From the NCBI RefSeq assembly GCF_026339955.1, contig NZ_JAPEPW010000003.1, positions 744,001 to 808,000 on the forward strand: DNA of 64,000 bases. The letters are read 5' to 3'. The translations under genes and the position numbers were made by a program. Shown here piece by piece: positions 27,201 through 39,531 of the stretch. This stretch comes from Streptomyces sp. NBC_01549. Its GTDB lineage: Bacteria; Actinomycetota; Actinomycetes; Streptomycetales; Streptomycetaceae. The first letter of the stretch is position 1; the number at the start of each line of letters is the position of its first letter. The notes beneath the pieces are model-generated. The model was not told the origin of the DNA. It saw only the letters and a list, made by a program, of their open reading frames with translations, and did no database searches.

Positions 27201-28858
27201 CCCTGGTCGAACGGGGGCTGATCGACGCCCGCTTCATGACCGCCAGCACCGACCCGGTCCAGCAGAAGATCACGGCCGCCTACGACGAGAGCGCACTCGC
27301 CGGACAACTGCCGGAACTGATGAGCACCGGCATCCCGGTCCACCTCGACCGGCCCCTTCTCGGCGACCGGCGGCTCACCGTCCTGCTGAAGGGAACCAGC
27401 CTCACCGGCGGACCCCAGTACGTCCGCTCCTCCAAGACCGGCACGACGACCTTCGGCGGCACCGCCGTCGTCTCGGCAGGCAGGGTCAACGACAAGATCA
27501 CGACAACGGGCATCGGGCTCGTCGGGACCGGCGAGGCCGTTCTCGACGAGGCCGCCGAAGCCGCGGCGGTCCCGCAGGGTGCGCTGCGCTTTGACCGGGG
27601 TCAGGACGTGGGCAAGGAACAGGTCGGCGAGACGGAGGACCTGCGCCGCATCACGGGCACCCATCCCGACGACACCGACTCCCCCACGACGGACCTGTAC
27701 AGTGACTGGATCGCCCTCGACCTCCAGATCAGCGTCGACTACCGCCCGCTACAGCCGCTGCGCACCCTCACGGCCGCGTCCAAGAAGTCGCACGCGGCCC
27801 TCTCCTACCTGATGGCTCCCAGGCCCGACCGGACACGGCTGGACGTGCGCACGTCCGGATTCACACTGGACGACGAGGACGGCTACCGCACCTTCGTCCT
27901 CGACGAACTCATGCCCGGATCAGTCCTGGTCCCCATGACCATGGACCGTTCCCTGACGCAGCCGGTGACAGCGCCCGCCGTGCCGAAACCGGCTGCGCCC
28001 ACGTTCGGCTACACCCGCCGGGTCGCCACCCCGGCGCCCAGCACGCTCAACCAGGCCCTCGCCTCCGTCGTCCACCCCGTCAACATCGAGACGGCCAACG
28101 TCGCCCAGCACGCCCGCTTCGCGGGAACGGGGTCCAACACCCCCGACCGGGCCCGCCGGACGTTCACCACGTCGAAGCAGTACACGGAGAAGTACCCCAC
28201 CAAAGAGGCGTCCTTCTCGCTCACCGGCAACAAGGGCCGCGCCATCGCACAGTCCACGGCCCGGCGCGTCGCCCGCAACAAGCTCCCCCTCGTCCTGCTC
28301 CACACCTACGACATCCTCACCGAGCCCGGGACCCGCATCTCCTACGGCGCGGACGTCGTCACGGCACGACCGCTCCCCGTCGACTCCGTGGAACTCATGA
28401 CCGCGCTGAACGTGGACGGCTTCAACGCGGAGACGATCACGTCCACGGGCAACGTCAGAGCGCAACAGGGGTCGGTCGACCCCACGTTCGCGGGCAACGC
28501 GTCGAACGAAGCCGAAATCGCGGTGCCGCACCTCGCCATCTACACCACGACCACCCCCTCGTCCCTCACCTCCAAGCACGTCGAGGACAACCGCCGCACC
28601 CGGGACCGCTTCATCCCCTACAGCCTCACCGTGCGCGACGTGCTCCACTCCCGCGGCATCACCTACGAACTCACCTCCCCCGGACACGCAACGGTGTTCA
28701 TACGCCACAGCGACGCCGTCGAACTCGCCACCCGCTTCCCCGGACAGTTCATCCACCCCGACACCCCGACCGCCGTGCCTCCCCATACGCCGAGCCCCCA
28801 AGATGTCCCGCCGAGGCGTCCCGCCCGTCATCCTCGACCGCAGGACTACACCCGCTGA
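21287..28858 (+). CDS. Giant multidomain protein, probably 5'-truncated
   Basis: An open frame of 2523 codons; convincing coding starts near 21530 (DRYSLGLATVYTGSDSTAL). A His/Cys pair typical of caspase-like (CHAT/CPD/C11) peptidases is visible: LGLMLHGS (His about 216) and PLVLLACYAA (Cys about 260). It resembles the giant 'lonely Cys' proteins annotated in Streptomyces. The remainder (about 750-2500) is rich in predicted beta strands with repeated themes (INIGAGVVLETFVYES, VSVDLQTEGTLG, FNTRFSKNMPVSSTG), ending in a Pro-rich tail. No signal peptide or transmembrane helix seen. No good start or ribosome site is present. Probably a secreted polymorphic-toxin-like or autoprocessing protein; function inferred. 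Confidence 0.7.
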   Translation: MRQKKALRHQDRVLAVGRGPWVSAPSNHGRCRSTARERGVAQQPDFRAIPRLTRLRAAAGRELVPGPRGRPDATGGAVNERVDRYSLGLATVYTGSDSTALTDVPGDVVDLVPVRMGDLGVHASLAGDWLKRDGAAGGVDLGTLLGPRARVVDFSGYYVGGAINPAYVGGPDVDGKTGLRKVSWRRDAARFLPSSAADWRPWPWPAGMVPLGLMLHGSAEALALVVGGSTRRVVDGVVGAVARDLAQGRSLADPLVLLACYAARAVQEVADAAGRLVWATSGVVQVGAEPIDLDEPSAGEKVRLAIRPGSDGAKGGFVSAWPQGAAGDLARFATRRRFPGPGECGWLVEQLAPEGVGAPAVVRPTRLRGERLLGWSYFDRRDRASRARTLASDHLGAAYVSWTANEDYRPGSARQRGEGRESQPWHVREHGLLPFDVARVLVVPVYFAHGRFLVYDQQTGTSYREEPVEFGRRLARDRAALAPEHCGEVLLLTDFAPVSAQVARAVARGFGGRGVITADRPGVLSVRGEPATGRDGTCIALLPWGEGRSDPVWTSTDAHGGSHVLGGPELPRFVMPSALGARLPGTVRARASLPPASLDAAPVGFHDAPVTAERSQDAVPGTGTPPVPESSAADRDRLAGDPAGRAPHGGEEPGPRPVLLGEVRVHSLAHAHAVPAAELRTRVDTALKGVDEQSRRVVAKEIGKLLGAAVHPVQTHVDTAGAASHGDHGGHGPREQEQEWAEALLRGLRIGRDDALVHIAFAPSKAPAVDELEPFAARDPAVTDGTSKYVEVSNSEERSDLINIGAGVVLETFVYESTKHVGVGLGVHFIPRKQLEVSHEREVRHLDGSRLMDSPRGTYRTGTDVTVVVQRADGSQVTGVVHVPEHEVEYSVVSSLTKPAEAGSTEIRRIAAPERLLDHPFGVTKIDPEPVLRAIGGALLSAGYTGNDAAHVVHEVAEEVFNSEQAQLVNHSLFDSTYRSGLIEGHHFLGNVRIALELVSVRRAPDITGDDAPPLRMDVGYAVETSHERSHGYDVPGEVAAVLRLPGPAMRVVAGGFGFELTDTYTNAVVEAHGAKFAARFGGGQARYEAAVQAVVTIDSRRGNWTTDPRKPFYPRKRVEGPITVDDINAEIVVPLSSAADFERDISTRRSRTERFADHLETLYAHAEPLGRSPEGGAGDGAVMRSADNPLQDARPGAMRALLAPGTPDRYLRGLLPTALRPIRSRLDLVEAVPVLLALAQEGTDGERGGIQLIVQDPELAEFLREQVAGIWDDEAAGRTAVNNALAALRMADGELRRLSSHHLLTLLATHPLVALADDSRVLISRHNPHDRKAREYVVHRDGRVRRGARTSPHSGSYADDVRTLVSALNPGGATWQLITRSGMGSAVVPSAPGIGRVLRAVENALLVMMDSRTPVDEGLFDTRHDVPDHRQGTRIRTEMMRKLGTELSSAKMRVQYDRLARSNLRVTVTVKGQQFWNRPRHFVIEVNSNLLGRLDGNVPAVGQDVSVDLQTEGTLGSATESAQETVGFVSFDATVTVEVVPLTKFSLTDSYTEAEGGKEKSRELSTAETEFRRTTTASGLAALPRYDARYGIAITEFDSDGKAIRRVAHSVDDEIAPVVPMAFKPPTEGLPEYLEGLDEFWPIDEATAAQLKARRYRFDITGTTGVSLHLANIERLVDPVLAMIRSHDDKHGIHRTFAERMALETQVRDYMDNAYFGSHLSRLVGNRGMPGMLPYLRHWFPRPRNWQRGKVRNIKSSLNISLFFVPTSSPSAKWDAEAREAKSKATSMSRNIHEAVTEQRHGKYGQFFHSTKMNPEVHFAGNSFGTPGPQARFAVVASNERYKEHSVEGFTMEEVLKEGIDTRHMSAVVEISFNTRFSKNMPVSSTGRWFLGDGTSQLEMPTALHDHLLSADPLERWTPVLQRPDATEAERAAVRRPLSAPLAYDTAHAHTVIAGAEIASIGGVAGWVARTLVERGLIDARFMTASTDPVQQKITAAYDESALAGQLPELMSTGIPVHLDRPLLGDRRLTVLLKGTSLTGGPQYVRSSKTGTTTFGGTAVVSAGRVNDKITTTGIGLVGTGEAVLDEAAEAAAVPQGALRFDRGQDVGKEQVGETEDLRRITGTHPDDTDSPTTDLYSDWIALDLQISVDYRPLQPLRTLTAASKKSHAALSYLMAPRPDRTRLDVRTSGFTLDDEDGYRTFVLDELMPGSVLVPMTMDRSLTQPVTAPAVPKPAAPTFGYTRRVATPAPSTLNQALASVVHPVNIETANVAQHARFAGTGSNTPDRARRTFTTSKQYTEKYPTKEASFSLTGNKGRAIAQSTARRVARNKLPLVLLHTYDILTEPGTRISYGADVVTARPLPVDSVELMTALNVDGFNAETITSTGNVRAQQGSVDPTFAGNASNEAEIAVPHLAIYTTTTPSSLTSKHVEDNRRTRDRFIPYSLTVRDVLHSRGITYELTSPGHATVFIRHSDAVELATRFPGQFIHPDTPTAVPPHTPSPQDVPPRRPARHPRPQDYTR

Positions 28859-28890
28859 CCCGACGGCATCGTCTCCGACGCGTCCCGGAG

Positions 28891-29011
28891 TGTCGGCAAA
28901 CGACCGTCTGTCGACACTCGCCGCCGTGATCACGAACCCGCAGGTGGGCACTGTCGGCAACCCGCGTCGGAAATCAACGTCGGCGAAGGGTGGTTGGGGT
29001 AGTTTCCGACA
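28891..29011 (+). promoter_or_regulatory. Putative res site for the downstream resolvase
   Basis: TGTCGGCAAA...TGTCGACA forms an imperfect inverted repeat at 28891-28916. A second TGTCGGCAA starts at 28952, inverted-type partners GTCGGAAATCAACGTCGG follow at about 28966-28983, and CCGACA ends at 29011 against the start codon. Three inverted motifs directly before a resolvase gene match the layout of Tn3-type res sites (I, II, III). Assigned by pattern only. Confidence 0.45.
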
Positions 29012-29614
29012 ATGCTTCTTGGCTACTGCCGCACATCGACGGCCGATCAGAACCCTGATCATCAGATCGACGCACTTCTCCGCAACGGCGTCGACCGCGA
29101 CAACATCCACGTCGACGTCGCCAGCGGCGCGAAGGCGTCCCGCCCGAAGCTCGATCTCGTCATGCAGCTGATGCGTGAGGGCGACACGTTGAAGGTGACC
29201 CGGCTCGACCGCCTTTCCCGTTCCGTCCTGCATCTGGTCACCCTCGGCGCCGAGCTGCGCGAACGCGGAATCGGACTGCACGTCATCGAGCAGGGCATCG
29301 ACACTGCCACCATGGAGGGCCGCGCAATGTTCGGCATGTTGTCCGTACTGGCCGAGCTCCAGCGGGAGCTGATCGTGGCGAATACGAACGACGGGCTCGC
29401 CTCCGCGCGCGCCCGCGGCCGTGTCGGCGGGCGTCGGCCGAAGCTCACCGAGGACCAGGCTGCGCTTGCCCAACGGCTCTACGACGAGCGGGAAAAGACC
29501 GTCCAGCAGATCGCCGACATGTTCAGCGTGCCCCGCTCGACGGTGTACGGGCACCTCGACCGTGAGAAGACCGTCCCCCGCCAGCCCAAGAAGACCGCGG
29601 CCACGAGGCCCTGA
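29012..29614 (+). CDS. tnpR: Serine resolvase/invertase (Tn3 type)
   Basis: A 200-residue small serine recombinase. Nucleophile Ser9 lies in LLGYCRTSTADQN; the catalytic arginines are in VTRLDRLSRSV; the E helix (TMEGRAMFGMLSVLAELQREL) and a C-terminal Hin-like helix-turn-helix (TVQQIADMFSVPRSTVYGHL) follow. Complete. It lies 153 bp after the giant gene with a possible res site between, and the Tn3 transposase remnant lies on the other side of the giant gene. Should resolve cointegrates at its res site. Confidence 0.93.
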   Translation: MLLGYCRTSTADQNPDHQIDALLRNGVDRDNIHVDVASGAKASRPKLDLVMQLMREGDTLKVTRLDRLSRSVLHLVTLGAELRERGIGLHVIEQGIDTATMEGRAMFGMLSVLAELQRELIVANTNDGLASARARGRVGGRRPKLTEDQAALAQRLYDEREKTVQQIADMFSVPRSTVYGHLDREKTVPRQPKKTAATRP

Positions 29615-29656
29615 GCGCTACTTTGCGGCTGGTGTCTGAGCTAGGACTCCGGCGCC

Positions 29657-30250
29657 GTGTTGTGGCCGCTGGTGAAGTCCAACACCGCGTTGTCGCTGGC
29701 GATGACCGCCTGGGACGTCCTCTACCTCATCTACGTGGTCCGGGAGTTGCACTGGTCGCCGGTCGCTCTCGCGGTGGTCATGGGCTGCGCGAGCGTCGGC
29801 GGTGTCGTGGGAGCGCTGGCCGGCCGACGGCTCGCCCGCCCGCGCGGTAGGTGGTGGGGCGTTGGTCCGTTGCTGCTGAGCGCGCTGGCCCTGCAGCCGC
29901 TCATCCTGCTCCCGGTGCTCTTCGCCGGCCCGGGACTGCTGTGGCAGATCGTCATCGGGGGCTGCGTAACCGTCCGGTTCGCGGGCGCGACCGCGCACGG
30001 CTCGACCCAGCGCTCCGTACGCCAGGGCGTGTGCGAGCCCCAGTACCAGGGACGGCAGCAGTCGATCGGGACGTGGCTGACGTTCGGGCCGAGGTTCCTC
30101 AGCGCGCTCGGCGCGGGCGTGCTCGTCTCCGCGATCGGTCTCGTCCCGTCGATGGCCGTTGCGGCGGTCGCCACGGCGGGGGGATTCGTCGTGCTGCTGC
30201 ACTCCCCTGTCCGGCGCCTTCGAATCATGCCGACGACCTCCGGCGGCTGA
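29657..30250 (+). pseudogene. MFS transporter, C-terminal half
   Basis: About 197 codons with five or six hydrophobic helices (WDVLYLIYVVREL, ALAVVMGCASVGGVVGALAG, LLLSALALQPLILLPVLFAG, FLSALGAGVLVSAIGLVPSM, AVAAVATAGGFVVLL) and the loop AGRRLARPRGRW. This equals transmembrane segments 7-12 of a major-facilitator exporter; the first half is missing, presumably removed when the Tn3-type unit arrived. The GTG at 29657 has no ribosome site. Confidence 0.7.
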
Positions 30251-30285
30251 CCGCCCAGCCCATCATCAGAGAGGTCCACCACCCC

Positions 30286-31068
30286 GTGACCACATCCCCT
30301 TCCCCGTCCCTCCCGTCACTGCTCGGCGTGTTCGCCCACCCGGACGACGAAAGTCTCCTCGCGGGAGGAGTACTCGCCCAACATGCCGCCGACGGCGCGC
30401 GCACCGCAGTCGTCACCACCACCTGGGCTCCGGACAGTCATCGGGCGCCCGAGCTTGCCGAGGCCCTGGAAGTCCTCGGTGCAGGCCGACCTCGGATGCT
30501 CGGGTACGGCGACGCCCGCAACGACTCGTCGGCGCCGGGCAGCCCTCGCCTCTGCGACGCGCCCCTTGACGAGGTCATCGCCCGACTGGTCGCCCAGCTG
30601 CGGGAGTTCCGACCCGACGTCGTGGTCACCCACGACGCGGTCGGTCAGCTGACCGGCCACCCGGACCACACCCACACCCACCGGGTGACCCTGCTCGCGG
30701 TGGAGGCCGCCGGGCTCGCGCACCTCTACCCGGAGGCCGGTGAGCCCTGGCAGACCGGTGCCCTCTACGCAGCCACCCACCCCGACTCCGGGGTCGGTGA
30801 CCTGGGACCGCTGCTGACCGGCGTCGGCAAGACCGTGCTGTCCGTCCCGGACGCGTACGTGACCGCCACCGTCGATGTAACGCCCTGGGTCGACCAGAAA
30901 TGGCGCGCGGTCATCGCACACCGCGGCGAGGTCACGCGCGAGCGCCCCCTGCCCGGCATCCTTGCCCGCCTGCCCGAGGACACCCGCCGCAAGATCATCG
31001 CCACCGAGTACTTCACGCGCCTGTCGCCCGGGCCTGTCGCAGACGATCCGCATCAGCTGACGCCCTGA
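30286..31068 (+). CDS. PIG-L family deacetylase
   Basis: A 260-residue protein from GTG 30286 with AGAGAGG upstream. The Zn-binding signature AHPDDES lies at residues 17-23 and the second metal motif GHPDHTHTH at about 124. The central TWAPDSHRAPELAEALEVLG and ARNDSS match the GlcNAc-PI/mycothiol-type deacetylase fold. It probably removes an N-acetyl group from a sugar conjugate. It lies just after the MFS remnant, hinting at an old transporter-enzyme pair. Full length for the family. Confidence 0.88.
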   Translation: MTTSPSPSLPSLLGVFAHPDDESLLAGGVLAQHAADGARTAVVTTTWAPDSHRAPELAEALEVLGAGRPRMLGYGDARNDSSAPGSPRLCDAPLDEVIARLVAQLREFRPDVVVTHDAVGQLTGHPDHTHTHRVTLLAVEAAGLAHLYPEAGEPWQTGALYAATHPDSGVGDLGPLLTGVGKTVLSVPDAYVTATVDVTPWVDQKWRAVIAHRGEVTRERPLPGILARLPEDTRRKIIATEYFTRLSPGPVADDPHQLTP

Positions 31069-31163
31069 CGCTTCAGAGCCACGGCGTCTCGGAAGCGGCG
31101 TCGGAGCAACTGCACATTGGTGTGAATGTCGGTGGCGGGTACTACTTTCAATGCGTGGGCGAC

Positions 31164-31745
31164 ATGACAGCGGTTGGTGCGGAGGCGGCCTGGCTCTTGC
31201 TGGCCGGGCTTGCGGTGGTCGGCTCGATGGTGGCGCTGGCGAACGGACGCCTACGCTGGTACCCGACCAACTTCTTGCACTGGTTCATGATCATCGGGCT
31301 GGCGCAGGGCCCGTACGGACTGCTGCTCGCCAGCGGGCTGATCCCGCAGGCCGAGGCGCCGGCGGTAGGCATGGTGATGCTGCCGATGTGGATCATCGGT
31401 ATCGGCGGCGCGGTCTGGGCGGGCAAGCGCGCGGTACTCGGGGCGTGGGCAGACCGCCAACTGGCGCGCATTATAGGCGATCTTCATGTTCTCGCGAGGG
31501 TCACCGCGCTGCACCGCCGAGCCGATGGCGGGGAGGGGCGGGAGTCTCTTGTACGGGAGGCCCGTACGGCGCTTCAGCGGCGTCGCGGCCGGCGGGCGCT
31601 GGTCTCGCTCGACAAGGTGCTCGATGAGATGGAGCCGCATCTCGCCGCCAACGACGAGTGGTCCGAGCTCCGCTCCCGCGTTGGCACGCTGAAGGCCAAC
31701 TTTGTGAGGCGACCGAGTACGAGCAGGACATCCGCTGCCGCCTGA
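31164..31745 (+). CDS. Membrane protein of unknown function
   Basis: A 193-residue protein starting at ATG 31164 (GTG 31155 also possible). Three hydrophobic helices: AWLLLAGLAVVGSMVALANG, FLHWFMIIGLAQGPYGLLLASG and VGMVMLPMWIIGIGGAVWAG. A cytoplasmic helical tail follows (ARTALQRRRGRRALVSLDKV). The final residues (RRPSTSRTSAAA) look out of character and may mark a frameshifted end. No family recognised. Confidence 0.6.
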   Translation: MTAVGAEAAWLLLAGLAVVGSMVALANGRLRWYPTNFLHWFMIIGLAQGPYGLLLASGLIPQAEAPAVGMVMLPMWIIGIGGAVWAGKRAVLGAWADRQLARIIGDLHVLARVTALHRRADGGEGRESLVREARTALQRRRGRRALVSLDKVLDEMEPHLAANDEWSELRSRVGTLKANFVRRPSTSRTSAAA

Positions 31746-31799
31746 TCGGTCCTGGCCAGCTCACTGGGCCGCACTTCCTCGTGTTGTCCGCGGCCGTCG

Positions 31800-32513
31800 T
31801 CAGGCGGCCGGTAGGGGGATCTCCTCCACGATCTGCCAGTGATATGCCGCGTCTGTCCGCAACATCTCGACCATCTGTACGCGGTCCACGAACAGCGGTA
31901 CCGGCGGAAGGAGACGCAAGGGCTCGATCGCGGCGCGGACTTCGGAGGCGGGCAGCGAACGGTTGCAGTAGGCGATTCCGAGGTGAGGTCGCAGGTACCC
32001 GCTGGAGCTCATGGGCGGCAGCCCTACGGTGCTGCTCGCCCGGGCCAGTTGGGCGTGAAGGGCGAGCACGGGCGTCCACGGGGCCACGCTGTAGCGCACC
32101 GCTCCTCGCGAGGCGGTCATCGGGATCGCGCTCAGCGGGAAGCCATGCGGGAGGCGTTGCCGGCGGACGGCGGCGGCGAGCCTCCTGAGCTGGGATCGGG
32201 GCAGGGCATCGGCGAGGCCGATGCGGCCGAGTGTCAGGTGCAGGCTCTCCCTGCCGATCTCGTCGAGGCCGAGGTGCCGGATGACGGACTGGCACTGCTG
32301 AGCGTGGTCGACGAGAAGCGGAGAGGAGAAGGTGAGCAGCCAGTAGATCGCGCGCATCTCAGGATCCCAGTTCGGCCGGTCCCAGTGGTCGATCATGGTG
32401 GTGACTTGGTCGAACGCGTGCCAGTCGTGGGCCGCGATGCTCCAGGGGCTGTCGGGGTCGGGTGGCGGATCGGTGGGGAACGACGCCGGGTGAGGCACCA
32501 GTCGTACGGTCAC
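31800..32513 (-). CDS. 2'-5' RNA ligase-like (2H phosphoesterase)
   Basis: A 237-residue protein with both histidine motifs of the 2H superfamily: HLTL at 92-95 and HLGI at 177-180, the latter in the conserved LRPHLGIAYCNR. The length and the hydrophobic strand preceding each motif fit the LigT/YjcG-like group, which acts on cyclic or 2'-5'-linked RNA phosphates. Start at GTG/ATG 32513 (MTVRLVPHP). Single gene; the 110 bp before the next gene holds no feature seen. Confidence 0.85.
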   Translation of the reverse strand: MTVRLVPHPASFPTDPPPDPDSPWSIAAHDWHAFDQVTTMIDHWDRPNWDPEMRAIYWLLTFSSPLLVDHAQQCQSVIRHLGLDEIGRESLHLTLGRIGLADALPRSQLRRLAAAVRRQRLPHGFPLSAIPMTASRGAVRYSVAPWTPVLALHAQLARASSTVGLPPMSSSGYLRPHLGIAYCNRSLPASEVRAAIEPLRLLPPVPLFVDRVQMVEMLRTDAAYHWQIVEEIPLPAA

Positions 32514-32623
32514 GGTGATCCCCCTTCGCAGGGCGACGTGCTGCTGCTCAGCACGTCGGACGCCCTCGGCGGCCGTGGTGCTCCCGATGGCCGGGTGCGG
32601 CCGGAGGTCGCTTTATACAGCGG

Positions 32624-33397
32624 TCATGGGATGGGGTTTGCCCGGCGAGCCAGGAGCCGTGTCCGCCGCCGTTCAAGCCGAGCCCTCCGGGGGTGCGATG
32701 GTGGGAAAGGCCGTGTCCTGGGCCTCACCGGAGACGGGCTCCCCGCGGACGCCGAGGGGCGAAAGGCGTCCGCAGCGGCGACAGGTGGTCCAGCGGCTAC
32801 CGACGCCTCGTAGCGGTCTTGGGCCAGGCGGACGAAGATCCGGTCCCGTCTGTCTCCCGCGTTCATCGTCCGAAGCCACCCCGCTCCCTCTCGCTGCCAT
32901 TGCTCGCGTGCGATCTCATGCCGGAAGTGCCCGTTGAGCTTCACCGTCAGCTTGTCGGCAGAGAGGTGACCGATGCGAAAGCGGTGCAGCAACTCGCCGA
33001 GAGCCAGCGAGGCGACAATGTGCTGCTGGTGGCGAACGAAAGGGACCGGAGTAACAGGGGGTGACCAGGCCCGCAGGAGCTCCGGATTGCCGAGCACCAG
33101 CGAGGTGAGCTGAAGATGGTTGTCTCTCACCGATTGCTCGTCACTGGTCCGCGTCTGGCGGAGCTGGAAGACCAGCGACAGGACCACCCCCACCAGTGCC
33201 ACAGTGGAGATCAGGATCGACACCGACCCGTAGACCTGGCTGATGTTGCTGAGTTTGCCCCAGTCGTAGCCCGCTGGTGCCATCTTGGAGAGCACGAATG
33301 GCGTGGCGGCGACAAGACCCAATGTGGCCAGCGCCAGGGCACCCCCTAACACCAATGTGATCGAAGGTGCCCGCCACCCGCTGGTGTACCTGCTCAC
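32624..33397 (-). CDS. DUF6082-like membrane protein
   Basis: A 257-residue protein with two N-terminal transmembrane helices (ITLVLGGALALATLGLVAAT and VSILISTVALVGVVLSLVFQ). The segment QLRQTRTSDEQSVRDNHLQL and the block LVLGNPELLRAW follow, as in the DUF6082 family common in Streptomyces, where the soluble part carries a conserved WW/R-rich helix (here EQWQREGAGWLRTM). Function unknown. The last 40 residues are Arg/Pro-rich and may be natural or an overlong tail. Confidence 0.75.
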   Translation of the reverse strand: MSRYTSGWRAPSITLVLGGALALATLGLVAATPFVLSKMAPAGYDWGKLSNISQVYGSVSILISTVALVGVVLSLVFQLRQTRTSDEQSVRDNHLQLTSLVLGNPELLRAWSPPVTPVPFVRHQQHIVASLALGELLHRFRIGHLSADKLTVKLNGHFRHEIAREQWQREGAGWLRTMNAGDRRDRIFVRLAQDRYEASVAAGPPVAAADAFRPSASAGSPSPVRPRTRPFPPSHPRRARLERRRTRLLARRANPIP

Positions 33398-33792
33398 CGT
33401 GCCCCCGGCCGCTCACCCAATGGTTTCGGCATCAGGATGGGTCGCGCACGGAGTGCAGAGCAAGACGGCGCCTACTCCGCGCGCTCCCCGAGCTCAGGTT
33501 CGAGCGCAACCTGAGAAGGCTTTGGACATTTATCCCTGACGTACCGAGGGACGCGGCGCATACCGACCACCGGAGACGACGTAACACCCTTCACATCCTC
33601 AACGGCCCCTGACCGAGGCGGTCTTGCGGGGTACGGCCGCCGATTGGTTGGCTGATCTTTCCGAGACAAGGAGGGGGCAGAAGTTGCCGCGAGGTCCGGC
33701 AGGCGAAGCCCTCGTTCTTCCTTCGGCGTGAAGAGCACCGAGTTCCAGAGCAGTTGACCGGCGGCGCCTACAGCTCCGTCCCGGGTGTTCGG
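33398..33792. other. Intergenic region
   Basis: About 395 bp between the DUF6082-like gene and the end of the SWIM gene. No recognisable gene; an 88-codon open frame on the minus strand (33472-33738) has no family features. It probably holds the promoter of the DUF6082-like gene and the terminator of the SNF2-SWIM operon. Confidence 0.4.
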
Positions 33793-35006
33793 CTACCGGT
33801 CGCGCAGGGCGCGGCGGGCTGCCTTGTAGGCGGTGGCCGGGTTGTCCGAGGGGCCGGGGGCGGGCCGCCAGGTGCCGTGCCAGTCGGTGAAGGGGTACCA
33901 CAGGCCGTCTGAGCCGAGGCGGAGTTGGATGCGGGCGGCCTCATCGGTGAGCTGGTTGTCCTGGCTGACGAGGGTGGCCAGCCGTGCGGGCCGGTGCGGC
34001 TGGATCGCGGCCTCGGCGTGCGCGAGAACCTCCGCGTCCGCGGCCAGGGGCCACAGTGCGACTTCGACGCCTGCCGCTCCGCCGTACTCGTGGGCGAGGG
34101 CGAGGTCGCGCATCTGGAGGGTGGACAGGCCCAGCTGCTCGGCGGCGTGTTCGAGGTAGCGCCGGTGGGCGGGGTCGGCCAGCAGACGGGCGGCGTCCTG
34201 GACAGGGTCGTCGCCAGCCGGGAGCGGGGGGCGGCGGGCCAGGAGCGCCGAGGCCCGTGCGGCAGCGTCCCGGGTCAGCAGGCGCAGGGCCTGGGCGGTG
34301 GGTCCCGGGGCCGGAGGGTCGGACCGCAGACTGTCCAGCAGCGGAGTCGGCTCCGTCTGGGTGGTGCGGGCACGGGCTGGGCGGGTGGTGCGGCGGGCGT
34401 TGAACCGGCCGAAGGCGTGGTGTGCGTCGGTCCCGGTCCGTGCCTGCTCCGGTCCGGGGGGCGGAGCGGGATCCGTGGGCTTGCGTGTCTGGACCATGGC
34501 GCGCAGCTCCTTCGTGGAGCCGCCTCGCAGGGTGAGAAGGACTCCGGGGTTGGCGCGCACGTGCTGGGCGACGCGGTAGCCGACGGCGGCGCTGTGCGGG
34601 CAGATGCCGGGGTCGGGGCGGCAGCTACAGGTGAAGGTGATGTCGCCGGGCGCGGGAGCGATGCGGGTGACGTCGGCGTTGTCGGTGATGGTGTCGGGCA
34701 GCCGGCCGGCGGCGATGACGTCGGCGTGCTCGTCCGAGGCGGCGATCGCCTGATAGATGCGCTCCCACTCGTGGCTCTGGAGCGGGCTGACGGTCAGGCA
34801 GGGGTGGTGGGGGCGTGCGGCGTTCGGCATGGTCAGGGTCGTTTTGGCGGTGCCATGGTTGATGTGGACCTGGCCGATGTCCGCTCTGGTCAGCAGGCGT
34901 TCGCCGGTCAGGAGCATCACCGGGTCGGAGGCCGCTGCCTCGAAGACGGTGAGCCAGGCATCCACCCAGCCGTGGGTGGCGGAGGCCGGGGCCTGGTCAG
35001 CGGTGG

Positions 35007-35010
<4 letters not shown>
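33793..35010 (-). CDS. SWIM zinc-finger protein
   Basis: A 405-residue protein from GTG 35010. The SWIM motif CxCx(n)CxH is seen as FTCSCRPDPGICPHSAAVGY at about residues 128-147. The N-terminal part (VFEAAASDPVMLLTGERLLT) and the variable C-terminal helical region (LADPAHRRYLEHAAEQLGLS) have no other motif. The start overlaps the end of the SNF2 helicase gene (TGA at 35007-35009), so the two are translationally coupled. SWIM proteins commonly pair with SNF2 helicases in actinobacteria and are thought to help nucleic-acid or protein contacts. Confidence 0.88.
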
Positions 35011-39296
<4,286 letters not shown>

Positions 39297-39531
39297 CCCT
39301 CCCTGCTTCAGGTCCGTGTCCAGGCATTCTGCCGCGTTCGGTGACGTGCGCGGGTAGGGACACGATTCCCCGCTACCCCGTGGTAGCGCGTATGCGACGG
39401 TTCTGGTCGCCACGGATGCGCCCAGCGGGCCGGACCCGCGAGGTCCAGGAGCGTGCGGCGGCTTCACGACGTGAGGTGTCCGCCTGGGAAGGAGGCGGCA
39501 GTGTCGGTGCCGCGCCGTAGCGTGTGGCCCT
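39297..39531. promoter_or_regulatory. Divergent promoter region
   Basis: 235 bp between the SNF2 operon (leftward) and the TIGR02391-like gene (rightward), both starting here, so it must contain two promoters unless transcripts come from farther away. I could not identify convincing -10/-35 boxes. Confidence 0.4.
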
